A DNA stretch of 64,000 nt from the NCBI GenBank assembly GCA_031213475.1, contig JARUPZ010000027.1, positions 992,001 through 1,056,000 of the forward strand. Direction: 5' to 3'. Source of the DNA: Nereocystis luetkeana (lineage: Eukaryota; Sar; Phaeophyceae; Laminariales; Laminariaceae). Positions 45,125 through 56,169 of this stretch are shown in pieces. Positions within the stretch are counted from its first letter, which is position 1; every line of letters starts with the position of its first letter. The position numbers and the translations under genes were made by a program. The notes under the pieces are model-generated. The model ran no database searches, had not been told where the DNA came from, and was given only the letters and a program-made list of their open reading frames with translations.

Positions 45125-46165
45125 GAGTGTTTGCGGCAGAGGTAAAAAAAAAAACTTTACTTGCGCTAAAAAAAGTGAATTTCCTTCCCTTCGTGATTTC
45201 GGTGTGTTTGCGAGTGAGGTAAACCAAATCCTGCAGGCGACGCCTCCGAAAATAAAAAGGGAAGGGGGGAGGTGAGGCAAACGCGGCAAAAAAAAAAAGA
45301 ACGCAAAAACAAAAAACAGCTTGGGAGTAGCAACGGCGGCCCAGCAACGTTTCGGCGGCAGCGTTGACAGCGGTGCCACCACTGCCATCCCACGACTGCA
45401 AGCAGTAGCACAGCAAGCGGCAGCTAGCAAGCGCTAACCGCAGCGAGGGGCAGATTGAGCAACAAAAATAAACAGCGTCAGCACCAGCACCAGCACCAGC
45501 CAGCACCAGCACCAGCCAGCTTCCTTTTTGGATTGCCTGCAGCTGCTGCTGCTGCTGCTGCTGCTGCGCTCAGCCTACGCACGCCACAGCGCCGGCGGGC
45601 TCCGCTCCGCCGCCACTGTCGCGGCCGCTGCTGCCGCTGCTGCTGCTGCTGCTGCTGCTGCAGTGTGGTGGAATCGAAATGATACACGAGCTGTCGCGCT
45701 GTGCGAGCACGAGTACGAGTACGAGTGTGATTGCGAGTGCTTTTTTGGAACGAAGCATCCTCCACGTCGTCACCAAGTAGGCGAAAGCGTGTACCCTACG
45801 TAGCAGCGGCGGCGGCCCGCTGGCACAATCCAACGCCGCTCGTGCGCGCTATACTCAATCTACACCTCTCGAGCCTCTGTGCTCCAAGCGGTTGTCGTGA
45901 TGCGTACAGCAAGCAGCATGGTGGCATGGAAGATGCTCGGTGTTTTGATCCTTCGAGATTTGAGATGATGCGTTTTGCGTCGGGATAATGCTCGGTGCGT
46001 GTAGGCCAATGATACAGAGAGCCAAAAGTTACCGCAACTTTTGATGAACTCCTGACTTCGCTGAGGTACTTTTTCGCGTTTTTTTCAGAAATTTACCTCA
46101 AAAAATTACCTCGGGAGAATTTTTAGAGACGTAAAAGTAAAAAAAAAACGAAATCGCAAACACTC
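45125..46165. mobile_element. 1.05-kb TIR element with internal CTG tracts, copy 2 (inverted)
   Basis: 1041 bp, the reverse complement of 34669-35716 with high identity. Ends GAGTGTTTGCGG and CGCAAACACTC. It has a shorter triplet tract than copy 1 at the same place (about 45538-45566) and a separate (CTG)n at 45628-45660 that copy 1 lacks. Flanking 5-mers differ (CAATA, CTATG), so no target duplication is visible. Confidence 0.75.
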
Positions 46166-46326
46166 CTATGTCCCCCCTGCCCCCCCAAAAAAAGCCGTCC
46201 CGTGTGGAGAATTTAGTGTACCGTTACGCACAGCAGCCAAACTCAAGTCGGACCCGGGGTATGCTGAATGTCTTTTGATGATTACCACTCTGTCCTGAAA
46301 CGCAAGCACCGTTTCGGTATTCGTAC

Positions 46327-46435
46327 TATTACGGGGGGCCATAGTAATTAGGACCTACGGTACACTCAAAACCCCATATATTTGTCTCTTTTCGTCAACA
46401 ATATTTGGTCCTATTTACTATGGCCCTCCGTACTG
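46327..46435. mobile_element. MITE-1, copy 11
   Basis: 109 bp, TATTACGGGGGGCCATAGTA at left and TACTATGGCCCTCCGTACTG at right, centre CACTCAAAACCCCATATATT. Right end slightly decayed. Confidence 0.83.
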
Positions 46436-47933
46436 TTAATATTTATACTACCCAAACGTGCCTTTTACGCGAACGGGTGAAGCGGTATTATTTCACCCTT
46501 TCGGCATCATAGTGATATTGCCGCTGTTTTGTACCGAGAAGGTACTATTTCATTAATTCCTGAGGTATTACTCCACCCCAGGGATATGGGAGCTTGCCTC
46601 GAGACCACGGCCTAAATCTTCGGCGATGAATCAGTGTGACCCGTAGTCCTGCTCGCTCCCCCTATACCAGCTATATACCGGTAAAAGACGGGTGATAACA
46701 CCATCGCCCTATTTTTTTTTTGTCGCTTTCCATGGGTGTCAATGAGGACTGCCATCTATAACCCGTCTACTGCAATCGTAGTGCGCCAGCCCCGATTTTT
46801 TGCAATGTTTTCAATATCCCTGGGGAGCCGGTTAAATACCTTGAAACCCGAGGACTGCCCATAACGTGACTTTCCAAAGTTGGAGGTATGATTGAACAGA
46901 GGATCATCAACGTGGCCAAAATTTTTCAGGCCTTAGCCAGGGATGGTTCGTCACTCTCCCGCCCCCCCTCCTCAAAATCCTTGACGCAACACCGCCGATG
47001 GCGCCTACAATCTGTCTACTACAGAAGTGTAGTGTCATCTATCACAGTGCGAGCGCGCAGAAGTATTATCAACGGTGGACCACGTATAGCTCATGTGCGC
47101 GCCGTGGCGTTCATCCACTTTCTTGCGGTGGATCCCTGGCATAAACACCCTCCTCCCTATAACCCTGGCACTCGCAGTCCGATGCTGCTTCCGAAAATCA
47201 TCTATACCTGGTATATATAGGACACGTTTTCCCTCTATAATTTATACCGGTCGAGTAGTGCCGGCTGCGCCCGCTATGTATGATATAGTGCCTGTAGAAT
47301 CGCTTGGCACAGATGGGATGGGATGAACCCGTGTGGTGTAATAGTGTGCTGTTAATAGTGCCGCCACGAGTATAGTGCCGGTGTTGTTGGCTGAGGCATA
47401 CATACCATCACTATATAGGGATCAGTACTGCTGTAGTAACATATATATTCCATCCCAAATCCTCGCTGGTTTTAGCCTTTATGCTATGTATTCGCTTATT
47501 TTGATGCAAGGTACCAGTAGCACGCGGCGGGGGTAGTCTTCCGCCACCATCACCAAGATAGTAAACACCTGTGTTTTTAGTCGCTAAGCAGTTTCGTAAG
47601 AAACGGCAGCCATCAACGTCCACACAAGAAACAAAAAAGATACGAGGTAGCTGCGGAAAGAACGTAGCGCAAATCTGTGCGCACCCTGACCGCAACCAAA
47701 TGAAGACCGACCTATCATGTTTCCCCCCGTCCATACAGCAGCATATTTTTTGTCATCGGAAAAAGAGCAGAACCTGTGTCATATTTTTGACGCCGGCTAG
47801 AATCCCCCACAGTCTGGGTGGGAGTCTCGGAGGGGGTGGTGGCTCGCCGCTTCGCCGCTAGAACAGTATATTGAGGAATGTATACTGGGCGATTCCAGGA
47901 AATTACAGGATGCTGATGACGCATCTGACATAC
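46436..47933. other. No gene seen
   Basis: AT-balanced sequence with several TATACCTGGTATATATAG-type words (near 47206) and TACTGCTGTAG (47426). Frames on both strands have no family match. If the two exons at 47934-48148 are real, this is intron. Confidence 0.35.
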
Positions 47934-48148
47934 ATTGACGACATCGCAGCCCACGGTGGTGGTGGTGGCGGCTAGCAGCTCAAGCTCCCCCCCATCAACA
48001 ACACAGCCACAGCTGCACAAGCACGCCGTCGCTTACAAACCACGTACGGCATGACAACTGTCGGGGGTGGCAGATCTGATAGTGGCACTGGGGCAGCAGA
48101 TGATGTCGGCAGCGGGCCGGCAGTGGGTTCCTCGGCGGATCCCGGAGT
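47934..48148 (-). CDS. Possible upstream exons of the large membrane-protein gene
   Basis: Two candidate exons. 48148-48037 starts at an ATAAG acceptor, encodes TPGSAEEPTAGPLPTSSAAP and PLSDLPPPT, and ends GTTT-GTAAGC (phase 1). 47971-47934 follows GCTAG, completes a Ser, encodes ATTTTVGCDVVN and ends AAT-GTATGT in phase 0, which fits the exon at 44257. A Thr/Pro-rich segment would suit the extracellular stalk. Support is only frame and composition. The signal peptide would have to lie further upstream, and I could not find it. Confidence 0.32.
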
Positions 48149-49455
48149 CTTATATGACAGTCAGCAACAAGAAAATATTGCCCCGTACATAGCCCAAAAC
48201 GACTGATGCATACAGAAAGAATGACGGATACTTACAACACGAGATTTACAGATAGTGGGATGGCAATCCGCTACTGCTGTACAGCAGTATCCTCAAGTTT
48301 TGTTTCTATGATACTGATAATACTTCAACCCCTTAGGAATCGAGAGGGGAAAACTGACCACAAAAAATGATCCTCACAGCAACTGCGTGATGGGGATGAT
48401 GCAAAACTGACGTCCAAGTTACAACGCAAGGATTCGTACGTACTGCACCGCCGCAACACGATCCTTCCCCTACTACTGCTAGGTGCTCACGCTGCTCCTA
48501 GACGGTTCAATGGTTGATCACAGCAAAGTTTGTCCTGATTTTCGTCGGTTTCTCGGCGTCCCAAAAGAGTCAAGAAACATACCAACACACACCCTGCCGA
48601 CTAAGAAAAACAGGGATTCCATCCGTCCCGAAAATCAAACGTGCGGAGAAAGTAAACTTCAAGTACGTCTGGAGTATCGGAAAGATTACAACTACTGACA
48701 GTTGTAGGAGTATCAATATACGACGTACGCTGGTACAACAACGGAACGCGTGTACCTGGTGTATGTACCGAAACCTTTTCGTTTGGGTATCCGACACTAG
48801 ACTCGTATTTTTTGCTGCAAAATATCCCAGGTTTTGGATTGGACGGCCGCCCGTCGCAGACTTGCATGATGGGCGTATAATGTGGAGAAGGAGGAGGAGG
48901 AGAAGAAGGGGAGGAGGCTGAGACGAAAATATGCCAAGCGATTGAGAGCGTGCACTCCACACTTCTGGAAAAGGCGGCAGAATGCTGACGATTACTTGCC
49001 GATTAACCGGAAAGCGGCGGAATGCTATAAATAGAAGGCGGTGTAACTAACTCCCAACTAACGGAGTGCGACTTGACCGACAGCGCAGCTCCGTAGAAAG
49101 GTGCCGTCACCGCAGCTGCTGTAGCAGTACTGCTGCAGCTGTACATCTTTGCATCCACCTAATACAGCTCCACTGCAGCTGCTGCTTTACGATAGCGGGC
49201 ACACCATAAGTGCTGCTTGCTGCAGGTGACAAGCGATCTCTCATGAAACCCGGCATAATTTTTTATGGATGGCAGTTCTCAACTAAGCCTGGGTGGCATG
49301 TGCTATCAGGGTGCTCCATCGATGTCCCAGATACAGCCACCCGCGCAGGCCCCCACAATGGCAACGCCGGCCGGGTAGCTGACCCTTTCCATGGGTCGGA
49401 GGTCTGAGAGGACGTGCCGGAAAGAACCAGGGTATTTCGCGGGTCACGTGGTGTT
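48149..49455. other. No supported gene; possible 5' region of the large gene
   Basis: A minus-strand frame near 48960 has Leu runs from a CTC repeat and could mimic a signal peptide, but no splice path connects it. CAGCTGCTGTAGCAGTACTG words cluster at 49100-49200. Nothing else is recognised. Confidence 0.35.
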
Positions 49456-50165
49456 CAAAATGTCAGGGGTCGGGTCGGGTCGGGTCGGGTCAAGAGATGA
49501 TGAAAAGCTCACGGGTCGGGTCAGGTCATGACCCACGAGAGGCGGATCACTCGCGGGTCAGGCCAGCATGACCCGCGAGTTGTTTTCTACTGACCCGCGG
49601 GTCGGACCCGCGCATTCGGCTCGAGGATCCGACACTTGAATCACTTCCCGTTCTCTTACCCAAAGGCTTCTCTCGAACCAATACTCAATAATACTCCTTT
49701 GGTATCATATTCAAACATAGAACACCGCTAGATTCATATAGGTATGCCCGCATCCATCTATACCCACTATTAATAGCCAGGTCATATATCGCTGCGGGGC
49801 ACTAAATGAACATGAAATTGATTTTGAAGTGTCGACACACGGGCCAGATCCGCGGGTCGAACCTTCGGTTCAAGATAGATGGTCTCGCGGGTCAAGGTGA
49901 CCCGACCAGCATGAAACCCGTGTCTCACAGGTCAATCGGAAGGTGGCGGGTCGGGTCGGGTCGGATCAGGAGGTTTTGAAATCTCGCGGGTCGGGTCGGG
50001 TCGGGTCAGGATATTTTCAAATCTCACGGGTCCGGTCGGGTCGGGATGGGTCAAGAGGCTTTCAAAATCTCGCGGGTCGGGTCGGGTCAAGTCAACATGC
50101 CTCAAAATTTTCTCGGGTCGGGTTGGGTGACCCGACCCGACCCGACCCGCCCCGACGCGTGAGGT
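49456..50165. repeat. GGGTC satellite with ~50-55-bp higher-order units
   Basis: GGGTCGGGTCGGGTC cores recur, separated at 49940-50110 by AGGTTTTGAAATCTCGC-type spacers. A less regular part (49480-49640, 49840-49930) uses the same words, and the block ends with the reverse-complement CCCGACCCGACCC. The open frame across it (GRVGSG repeats) is a by-product of the pentamer. Confidence 0.85.
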
Positions 50166-50856
50166 TTGACCTCACCCGCGAAAAGCCCTGGAACGAACCA
50201 CGCGAAGGCATACACCCTGTCCAGAGACCATGGGCCAAAACGCTGGCAGGGCAGCGATTTTCGGAGATTCCTTCGTAGATATCAATGTCAATGCTTCGCG
50301 CGGGCGCAACGGCGCTAAGCGGGTGGATCCTCCGACGCCGGGCGTTTCAGGCGTGAAGGGGGTACCCCCCGGCGAAGAAACCGCGAGGAAAGGCGGTCAG
50401 GGGCGGGAGAGATCCGCCGACCATAAAAGGATCGGATCAGACTGAGGATCAACGTAATTATGTTTTTACGCGCAATGCACGGGTCGACCGAAGGCACTTG
50501 CTTCTACATGCGGAGGAAAAGGTTCGCAGCTACAAGTACGTATACCCCTGACATGCAACTCCGAATATTTGTTTACGAAAAATCCGATCGTTTGGCCCCC
50601 AAACCGGAGGTCCAACGGCAAAGGGGTGAAAAGCAAAGATGTCGGAATACTGCCATAATTGATTGTGCTTTCGCGTATTAAGCCAAGAAGCAGAAAAAGG
50701 GCTGCTCACGGGTGATCCCGGAAAAAAAAAGGGGATGTTAAAGAGGCATCCCCGCTACAATCAAAGTGCACACACTGAAATATGCAAAACCCGTATTTTT
50801 CCTTATTGCTGACAAAACAGCACGAGGGTCTTTTCCTAGTTAAATATGTGGCTTTT
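50166..50856. other. No gene seen
   Basis: Short unrelated frames only. A GC-rich portion at 50280-50420 gives no family match. Confidence 0.35.
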
Positions 50857-50959
50857 GTTAACCCTCTTAGAAGTGCAGTTGCGTTTTGGGGATGAAACAC
50901 TGAAATTCTTCCTGAAGTAGTTTGTACTCAAAACTCAAAACGGGAGTGCAGTCCTAAAG
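50857..50959. repeat. HP-2 hairpin, copy 5
   Basis: GTTAACCCTCTTAGAAGTGC at left, ACGGGAGTGCAGTCCTAAAG at right. Its right end is cut by the fold-back element that starts at 50959. Confidence 0.75.
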
Positions 50960-51490
50960 GCCACTTCTTATGCAGTCGGATTTGCAGCCAGTTGGAAATG
51001 GTGCTGTCAGCACGTTCGCACAAGCTTTTGCCCCGAAAATGTGCGAATTTGCTGTTTCTCGCCTCATAATGTTGGACTACCCATCGTTGACTATTATACA
51101 CAGATACGTACACAAAGACCTATCTTGAGCTATTTCCCATTTCTCCAGGTGCCCAGTTGCAAGAAATCACCTTCGGTCATTTTCCGATCCAACTGGGTCA
51201 AATACGATTACGATCAGGGATCGGATCGGAAAAAAGTTTTTCCAACCGATCCAATCGGGGATTATAATCGTATTTGACCCAGTTGGATCGGAAAAGTACC
51301 GGAGGTGATTTCCTGCAACTCTGCACCTGCAGACGCGGGAAACAGCTCTAGATGGGTCTTGGAGAAAAGGCCAATTCGTTCTGAGGCGAGAAACAGCAGT
51401 TTCGCACATTTTCGGGGCAAAATGTCCTGCGAACGTGCCGATAGCACCATTTCCAACTGACTTGCAAATCTGACTGAATAAGAAGTGGCC
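50959..51490. mobile_element. 532-bp fold-back element
   Basis: The two halves are inverted copies with roughly 85-90 percent identity. The ends read GGCCACTTCTTATGCAGTCG and (right) AGAAGTGGCC. The centre is around 51235 (ATCGGAAAAAAGTTTTTCCA). Arms over 200 bp and no coding capacity fit a fold-back transposon or large MITE. It appears to have inserted at the right end of HP-2 copy 5. Confidence 0.8.
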
Positions 51491-52685
51491 TACGGGCGAT
51501 AGTTATTATAAACATTGGGGATTGGGTGTCACGAACTTATCGCGAACCGGACTAATTGCTTACCGACAGACGACCTCGCCGTAATGACCTGATGCCGTAA
51601 TCCGACATCCTTGGTTGAAAGATGAAAAGCGACGGACGTTTGTCTCTGCTGACTCAACTTGAAAAAAAAACGAAAAATCGTTTGCTCTACGTACGTACGA
51701 GAGAGGAACGACCGAGACTACTGCCAGACCTATTATATGATAGATCGTGCGATAGCTCTACTTACCGTTGATATCGGAAAGTGTTTCTTCTTCCAGAATT
51801 TCCGTATGTGTGTGAAATAATCTCCAAATTGGTGAACTTCGACAGAGGGCACAATATCAGGAAAGTTTTTATTTCACAAATTTGGAAATTATTTCACAAA
51901 ATGTGGAAATTATTTCGAAAATGTGGGGAAAAAAGCTCTCCGGTAGCACACGACCCAAGTCTACATACGAGTATAGTACAAGGATAAAAGCAATCTGTCA
52001 TTCGTGGGAGGATGTCAACTACTGTATGATAGGTACAATACCATGTATAGTACAAAGTGGAGTCCGGGTGTAGATTGGGAGCGCAAATTTAACCATTACG
52101 CAACGGTATTTAGGCAACTAAAAAGACTACGTACGCATCGCGCATCGGGAGATGCGACGCGGGTCTTGCACACGTGGTACCTGTACCTACTGGCTGCTGA
52201 GGAGAGACAAGAGATACTTGTTAGGCGTATTGATAGTAATAGTACGAAAGGCTAATGAATAACTGTGACGAACGGAACGAAGATAATGAATACCGGGTAG
52301 TACAGCAGTAGGGCTGGCCCCTGGTCCAGAATGCACGGCCAGTAGTGCTGGACTGGCCGAGGAAAGCTGCCAGGGTCGTCAGGGCGACAATATTTACATG
52401 CGTCCCACAATGACGTATCATAATACACAACGGGAACCCATGAAAAAGCGGGGCGCCGAGATAGGGCACGCAAACAAAATAGAAGGGTGGAAAGAGGGAG
52501 GGAAACTGTGAGCACGATGGACGAAGTAGCCTCAGGAGCTCTGTGGCCCGCTTTTCTCTACCAAGATGCACTTGTCCGCTTTTTCTCATTTTTCCTTACG
52601 TCGTCAATCAACCCACAAAAGTTATCACCAAATTGCTTTGATAACATCGATGCAAAATCGACGTTTTTTTCTTGCTCCAGTAGTA
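51491..52685. other. No gene seen; contains hairpin family D copy 2
   Basis: At 51806-51920, TGTGAAATAATCTCCAAATT and ATTTCACAAATTTGGAAATT are inverted around GAGGGCACAATATCAGG, matching 15353-15490 in opposite orientation. The rest has no recognisable gene. Confidence 0.45.
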
Positions 52686-53046
52686 CCGGTCGCCCCGGTG
52701 GTTCAAGTGGTTAACCTCGAATTCTACTCGTGTTTTGAGTCCTGGGTTCGAGCCCCAGGTGGGTCGGACATTCGACTTTATTTGCAAAAATAAAAATAAA
52801 AAAAGGATTCAATTGTTGAGAGCGCCTTGCAGCGTGGGTAGGCACAATTCGATGCGAGTCGACGAGGGAAGAAAAGGCTGAAATCTTCTCGCGATAAAAA
52901 TGAAGGCACGTACCGTAGCGGGAAGGGGGGAGAAGAGCCTGCTATGTGACCCCGGATCTGAGTTACGAGTTGAAAGGAGAGAGAGAAGAAGATGTGCGAA
53001 GATAATAAATGGGATGAGCAAAAAAAAAAAACAACAACAACAACAA
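52686..53046 (+). mobile_element. Full-length tRNA-derived SINE, family A, copy 1
   Basis: The head CCGGTCGCCCCGGTGGTTCA contains a box A (TGGTTCAAGTGG) and, about 40 bp on, a perfect box B GGTTCGAGCCC flanked by CTGGG/CCCAG, the T-arm of a tRNA. A linker with ATAAAAATAAAAAAAGG, a body of about 200 bp and an A-rich (CAA)n tail follow. The acceptor stem does not pair properly, so it is a SINE and not a tRNA gene. Another nearly complete copy lies at 56700-57037. Confidence 0.88.
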
Positions 53047-53334
53047 AGTGACAAATCGCGTTAAAACGTGCCTCCGGCAGGGCACCTCCAGCGGGGCCCA
53101 CTAGGGGCACCTACGGCGGGGTTCCCTCACCAGCTGGGGGGTGGGCGAGAGTCGCGGTCGCCGCGACCAGTACACTGTTTGGGTCCAGCGTACTGGCACC
53201 TGACTCAACCAGTACCTACTCTGTACAGGCTGGAGTTACAAGTCAGTACCAGGACCCAGCCCTTTTGAGAGTAAATATGTGGTACGTAAATACCACGTAC
53301 TGCTGCTGTATAGGTACCAGGTATACGTTTTGAC

Positions 53335-53397
53335 CAGTTGTTGTTGTTCCCACATTAACTCATCGCCACAATACAGTGCAGTCCGTGGTCGCAGGAC
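53335..53397. repeat. Dispersed fragment TTGTTGTTCCCACATTAACTC, copy 2
   Basis: Matches 33428-33490, ending CAGTGCAGTCCGTGGTCGCA. Class unknown. Confidence 0.5.
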
Positions 53398-53454
53398 TAC
53401 CAGGTACCAGGTACTAGGGTAATGACAACGTTACCATATTATCGTGCGAGGCAA

Positions 53455-53547
53455 GTTAGCCCTTTTAGGACCGTAGTCCCGTTTCGGGGACAAAATTCTT
53501 AGAATTTGAGTCGTTATCCCCACAACGGGACTGCGGTTCGGACTAAC
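53455..53547. repeat. HP-2 hairpin, copy 6
   Basis: GTTAGCCCTTTTAGGACCGT to GGGACTGCGGTTCGGACTAAC around CTTAGAATTTGAG. One arm end has changed. Confidence 0.75.
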
Positions 53548-53879
53548 GAAGGAGAGTGAAACGGTGACCCAGGAAGCTGGTGGGCAGGAGCGGAGCAGTC
53601 AGGGATCGTGAAAGTTCGCGAGTTTCGGAGCGAATGAATTAATGCACGACGGTCGACACCCAAACCCAACCCTGACCCCACTATTAGCCCCAACACTTCC
53701 AGCAACAAAATTTGGGTCTTCATTTCGAGGAGCTCGAGATCGGCAGAGGTAGCTTACCACACACCTGGTATTCGAGAAAATGGTTGAGGGTCGTCGCTGT
53801 GTAAGAGACGAATACTAATATTAGAACAAATTATGAGCCTAAACCTGCGTAAATCAGACTCAATCAACCACTAGCTACG

Positions 53880-53988
53880 TATTACGGGGGGCCATAGTTA
53901 ACAGGACCTATGGTACACATAAAAACCTATATGTTTAACCATTTTTACTAACAATATTTGGTCCTGTTAACTATGCCCCCCCGTAATA
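53880..53988. mobile_element. MITE-1, copy 12
   Basis: 109 bp, TATTACGGGGGGCCATAGTT at left and AACTATGCCCCCCCGTAATA at right. Nearly identical to copy 2 at 15658. Confidence 0.9.
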
Positions 53989-54724
53989 GTAGTATTTCGT
54001 TTGTTTCGTACACAGCAGTGTCAGTGTACCTCAAACCTTTACATTGAATACCTGGTACCTGGTAAGTGGCAAGTTCTAATCAAAAGACTGTCACGCGGTT
54101 CCGCCGCGCGTTTCGGTGGCGTTTTTCGAGAAAAAACGGTCGGCCGAAAAGCCAACTTTGATCCACCAGACAGAAGTGGTGCTGCACGAGCACATTTGGA
54201 AGTGGCGTGTTGCAAGCAGGGCCTGCCGTGACGAACCGGCGTATCGACCACCGAGACGGAGCCGCCAATGTAGAGACTCTCAGCAATCAGCGACCGAATG
54301 CTGAGGGCTTGCTGAGGTCAAACGCAATTCGTACCAGCGTTACGCCAGGATGTGATCCCATGTGCAGTAAGCTGTATCACACAGCTACCAGGTGAACAGC
54401 AGTCTACCTGGCTACGAGTATTTGGTGCCGCGCGGCGGAAGACGTCTGTGGTCCAAGCTAGGCATCAGTACGGCTACGATTGACTATCGGGACTATCGGT
54501 AAAGCCACCAGCTACTGGCATTTGGCATGCTCTTACCACCCTTTTGCAGCAAAACGACAGCAGCAGTAGCATGTGCAACAAATACAGCTTAGTATTACCG
54601 AGGTATCGCTTCGCCTCCACTCTATATGAAAGTATTGGATTGCAATGAAATGAGACCTCTCAGCAATGGCTGGAGACTCCACCCACGGTGGAAAACCCCG
54701 CGTTGATTATGGTACCCCTTGATT

Positions 54725-54820
54725 CTGGTACGTGTGTGTGCCTTCTTCACATTGAACCGTTCTTTTAACCCGTCGACACCCAGCACAGTGTCCGTGCCGA
54801 TTCTTCAATCCTATTAAAAG
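54725..54820. repeat. CACATTGAACCGTTC dispersed fragment
   Basis: GTGTGTGTGCCTTCTTCACA, CGTCGACACCCAGCACA and CCGATTCTTCAATCCTATT match, in reverse, the insert inside MITE-1 copy 7. This is the longest of the scattered pieces. Confidence 0.55.
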
Positions 54821-54871
54821 AGGGGCATATCAATGCTGCAAGCAACCATCAGAGAGTAATTTGATAGCTGT

Positions 54872-55259
54872 CCGCTTGGCCCGCGGGGATGTCGATGAAA
54901 AAGTCGAAGCTCTCGCACACACCAGCGTGCCTGGACTTCTGGGTTATAGCTAAGTCGCCATCACCATTGTCGCACCGGGTCGCAGGGCCACAGGGCATGC
55001 TCAAAAGTCGACACATGGGAGTTAGTTGAGTTGCCCGGGGAGCAAATGCAGGGGCTTCATAAATACATAGGAAACCCCTGCATTTTCGCCCCGGGAAACT
55101 CCACTGGCTGCCACATGCGAACGTTGAGCAAGCAAGCGCTGTGGCCCTGCGATGCCGACTAAGATAGCGCAAAAGTCCAGGCACGCTGGTATGTGCGAGA
55201 GCTTCGACCTTTTCATCCACACTCCCGCTGGCCAAGCGGCCAGCGACAAAAATTACAAC
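54872..55259. mobile_element. 388-bp fold-back element
   Basis: Left arm CCGCTTGGCCCGCGGGGATG, GTCGAAGCTCTCGCACACAC and CAGCGTGCCTGGACTT are mirrored by AAGTCCAGGCACGCTG, GTGCGAGAGCTTCGAC and GCTGGCCAAGCGG. Inner parts (GGGCCACAGGG/CTGTGGCCC, GCAGGGG/CCCCTGC) also pair. No protein frame is preserved across it. Confidence 0.78.
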
Positions 55260-55761
55260 AATGGGCACATGCAAGTATACTTTCATACTTTGATGGTTTG
55301 AGATAGTTTGAGGCCAGGTATTATATATATACTTTGATCCTTTGGTGGCTTTTGTCTAAAATACTAAAAATGTAAGAACAGCAGCAGATTACGTCATTGC
55401 AGCAATGACGATGCCCAACCTCATCTCCAATCTCCAATGTTTAATCTCCGAAAAAAGAAGAGGGTACGTACGTACATGGCCATGGATAAATGATGACATC
55501 TCGCAAGCTGGAATGTTTGGACCCAAGTAGTCCAATCAACCGGACGTGCATCGAGCGAGAAAAAAACACCGAGTACTCCTGACTTCGGAGTGCACGTGCC
55601 GTGAACTGCGTGAGATAGAGCGAACTGAGAAACGCCAACACAAAACTATTCTAGAATACTTAGGCTTTGGTACATATATACAAAAATGAGTGTACAGCTT
55701 GTGAGAGGAATATATATAGATATATATGAATTATATTCCCATCATCGCTTTTACTTTCCAC

Positions 55762-55859
55762 TCAACCCTTTTAGAACCGCAGTCGGTTTTTGGGGACAAA
55801 CTACTCAAAATTTGACTAGTTTGTCCCCGAAACGGGACTGCGGTTCTAAAAGGGTTAAC
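55762..55859. repeat. HP-2 hairpin, copy 7
   Basis: CTCAACCCTTTTAGAACCGC to GCGGTTCTAAAAGGGTTAAC, arms almost perfect around CTACTCAAAATTTGACTAG. It stands directly beside SINE-B copy 2. Confidence 0.88.
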
Positions 55860-55861
55860 TC

Positions 55862-56169
55862 GCGGGAGGTTTGACCCTCGGCGATTTTCTGGACATGTCG
55901 TGGTCACAGGTGTCGTCCCTGCTCCCCCCCGATGCGTGCCTTCAATTTTATCGCGCATAGGGTTCAGCATTCCCACTACTGGTCGATTTTGCTCGAATAC
56001 TGCTCACTCGCGCTTTCCGCTAAATCAATTTTTGTGAAAGAAAAAGTCCCTACGAGTACGTATGCACTCGGTGAGACTACGAGTGCGTATGCACTCGGGG
56101 AGACTCGAGCCCAATAAATTGATCTTGATAGGCTCGCGGATCACCTACCCAGCCACCGGGGACGCCGGC
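55862..56169 (-). mobile_element. tRNA-derived SINE, family B, copy 2
   Basis: On the minus strand the head CCGGCGTCCCCGGTGGCTGG and box-B-like GGGCTCGAGTC match copy 1 at 12866-13140, and the body continues to CAGAAAATCGCCGAGG. The segment TACGAGTACGTATGCACTCG is doubled here (about 56052-56103) near box B, which lengthens this copy. Confidence 0.65.

Noticed and set aside
48570..48962. Leu-rich minus-strand start as signal peptide of the large gene
   Set aside because: The Leu run comes from a CTC triplet tract, and no donor-acceptor pair connects it in phase to the next candidate exon at 48148.
49943..50278. Plus-strand frame with GRVGSG repeats
   Set aside because: It is a by-product of the GGGTC pentamer. 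Length and frame are explained by the satellite alone.
52686..52770. A functional tRNA gene
   Set aside because: Boxes A and B are present, but the acceptor stem does not pair and the sequence continues into a repeated body with an A-rich tail, as in a SINE.
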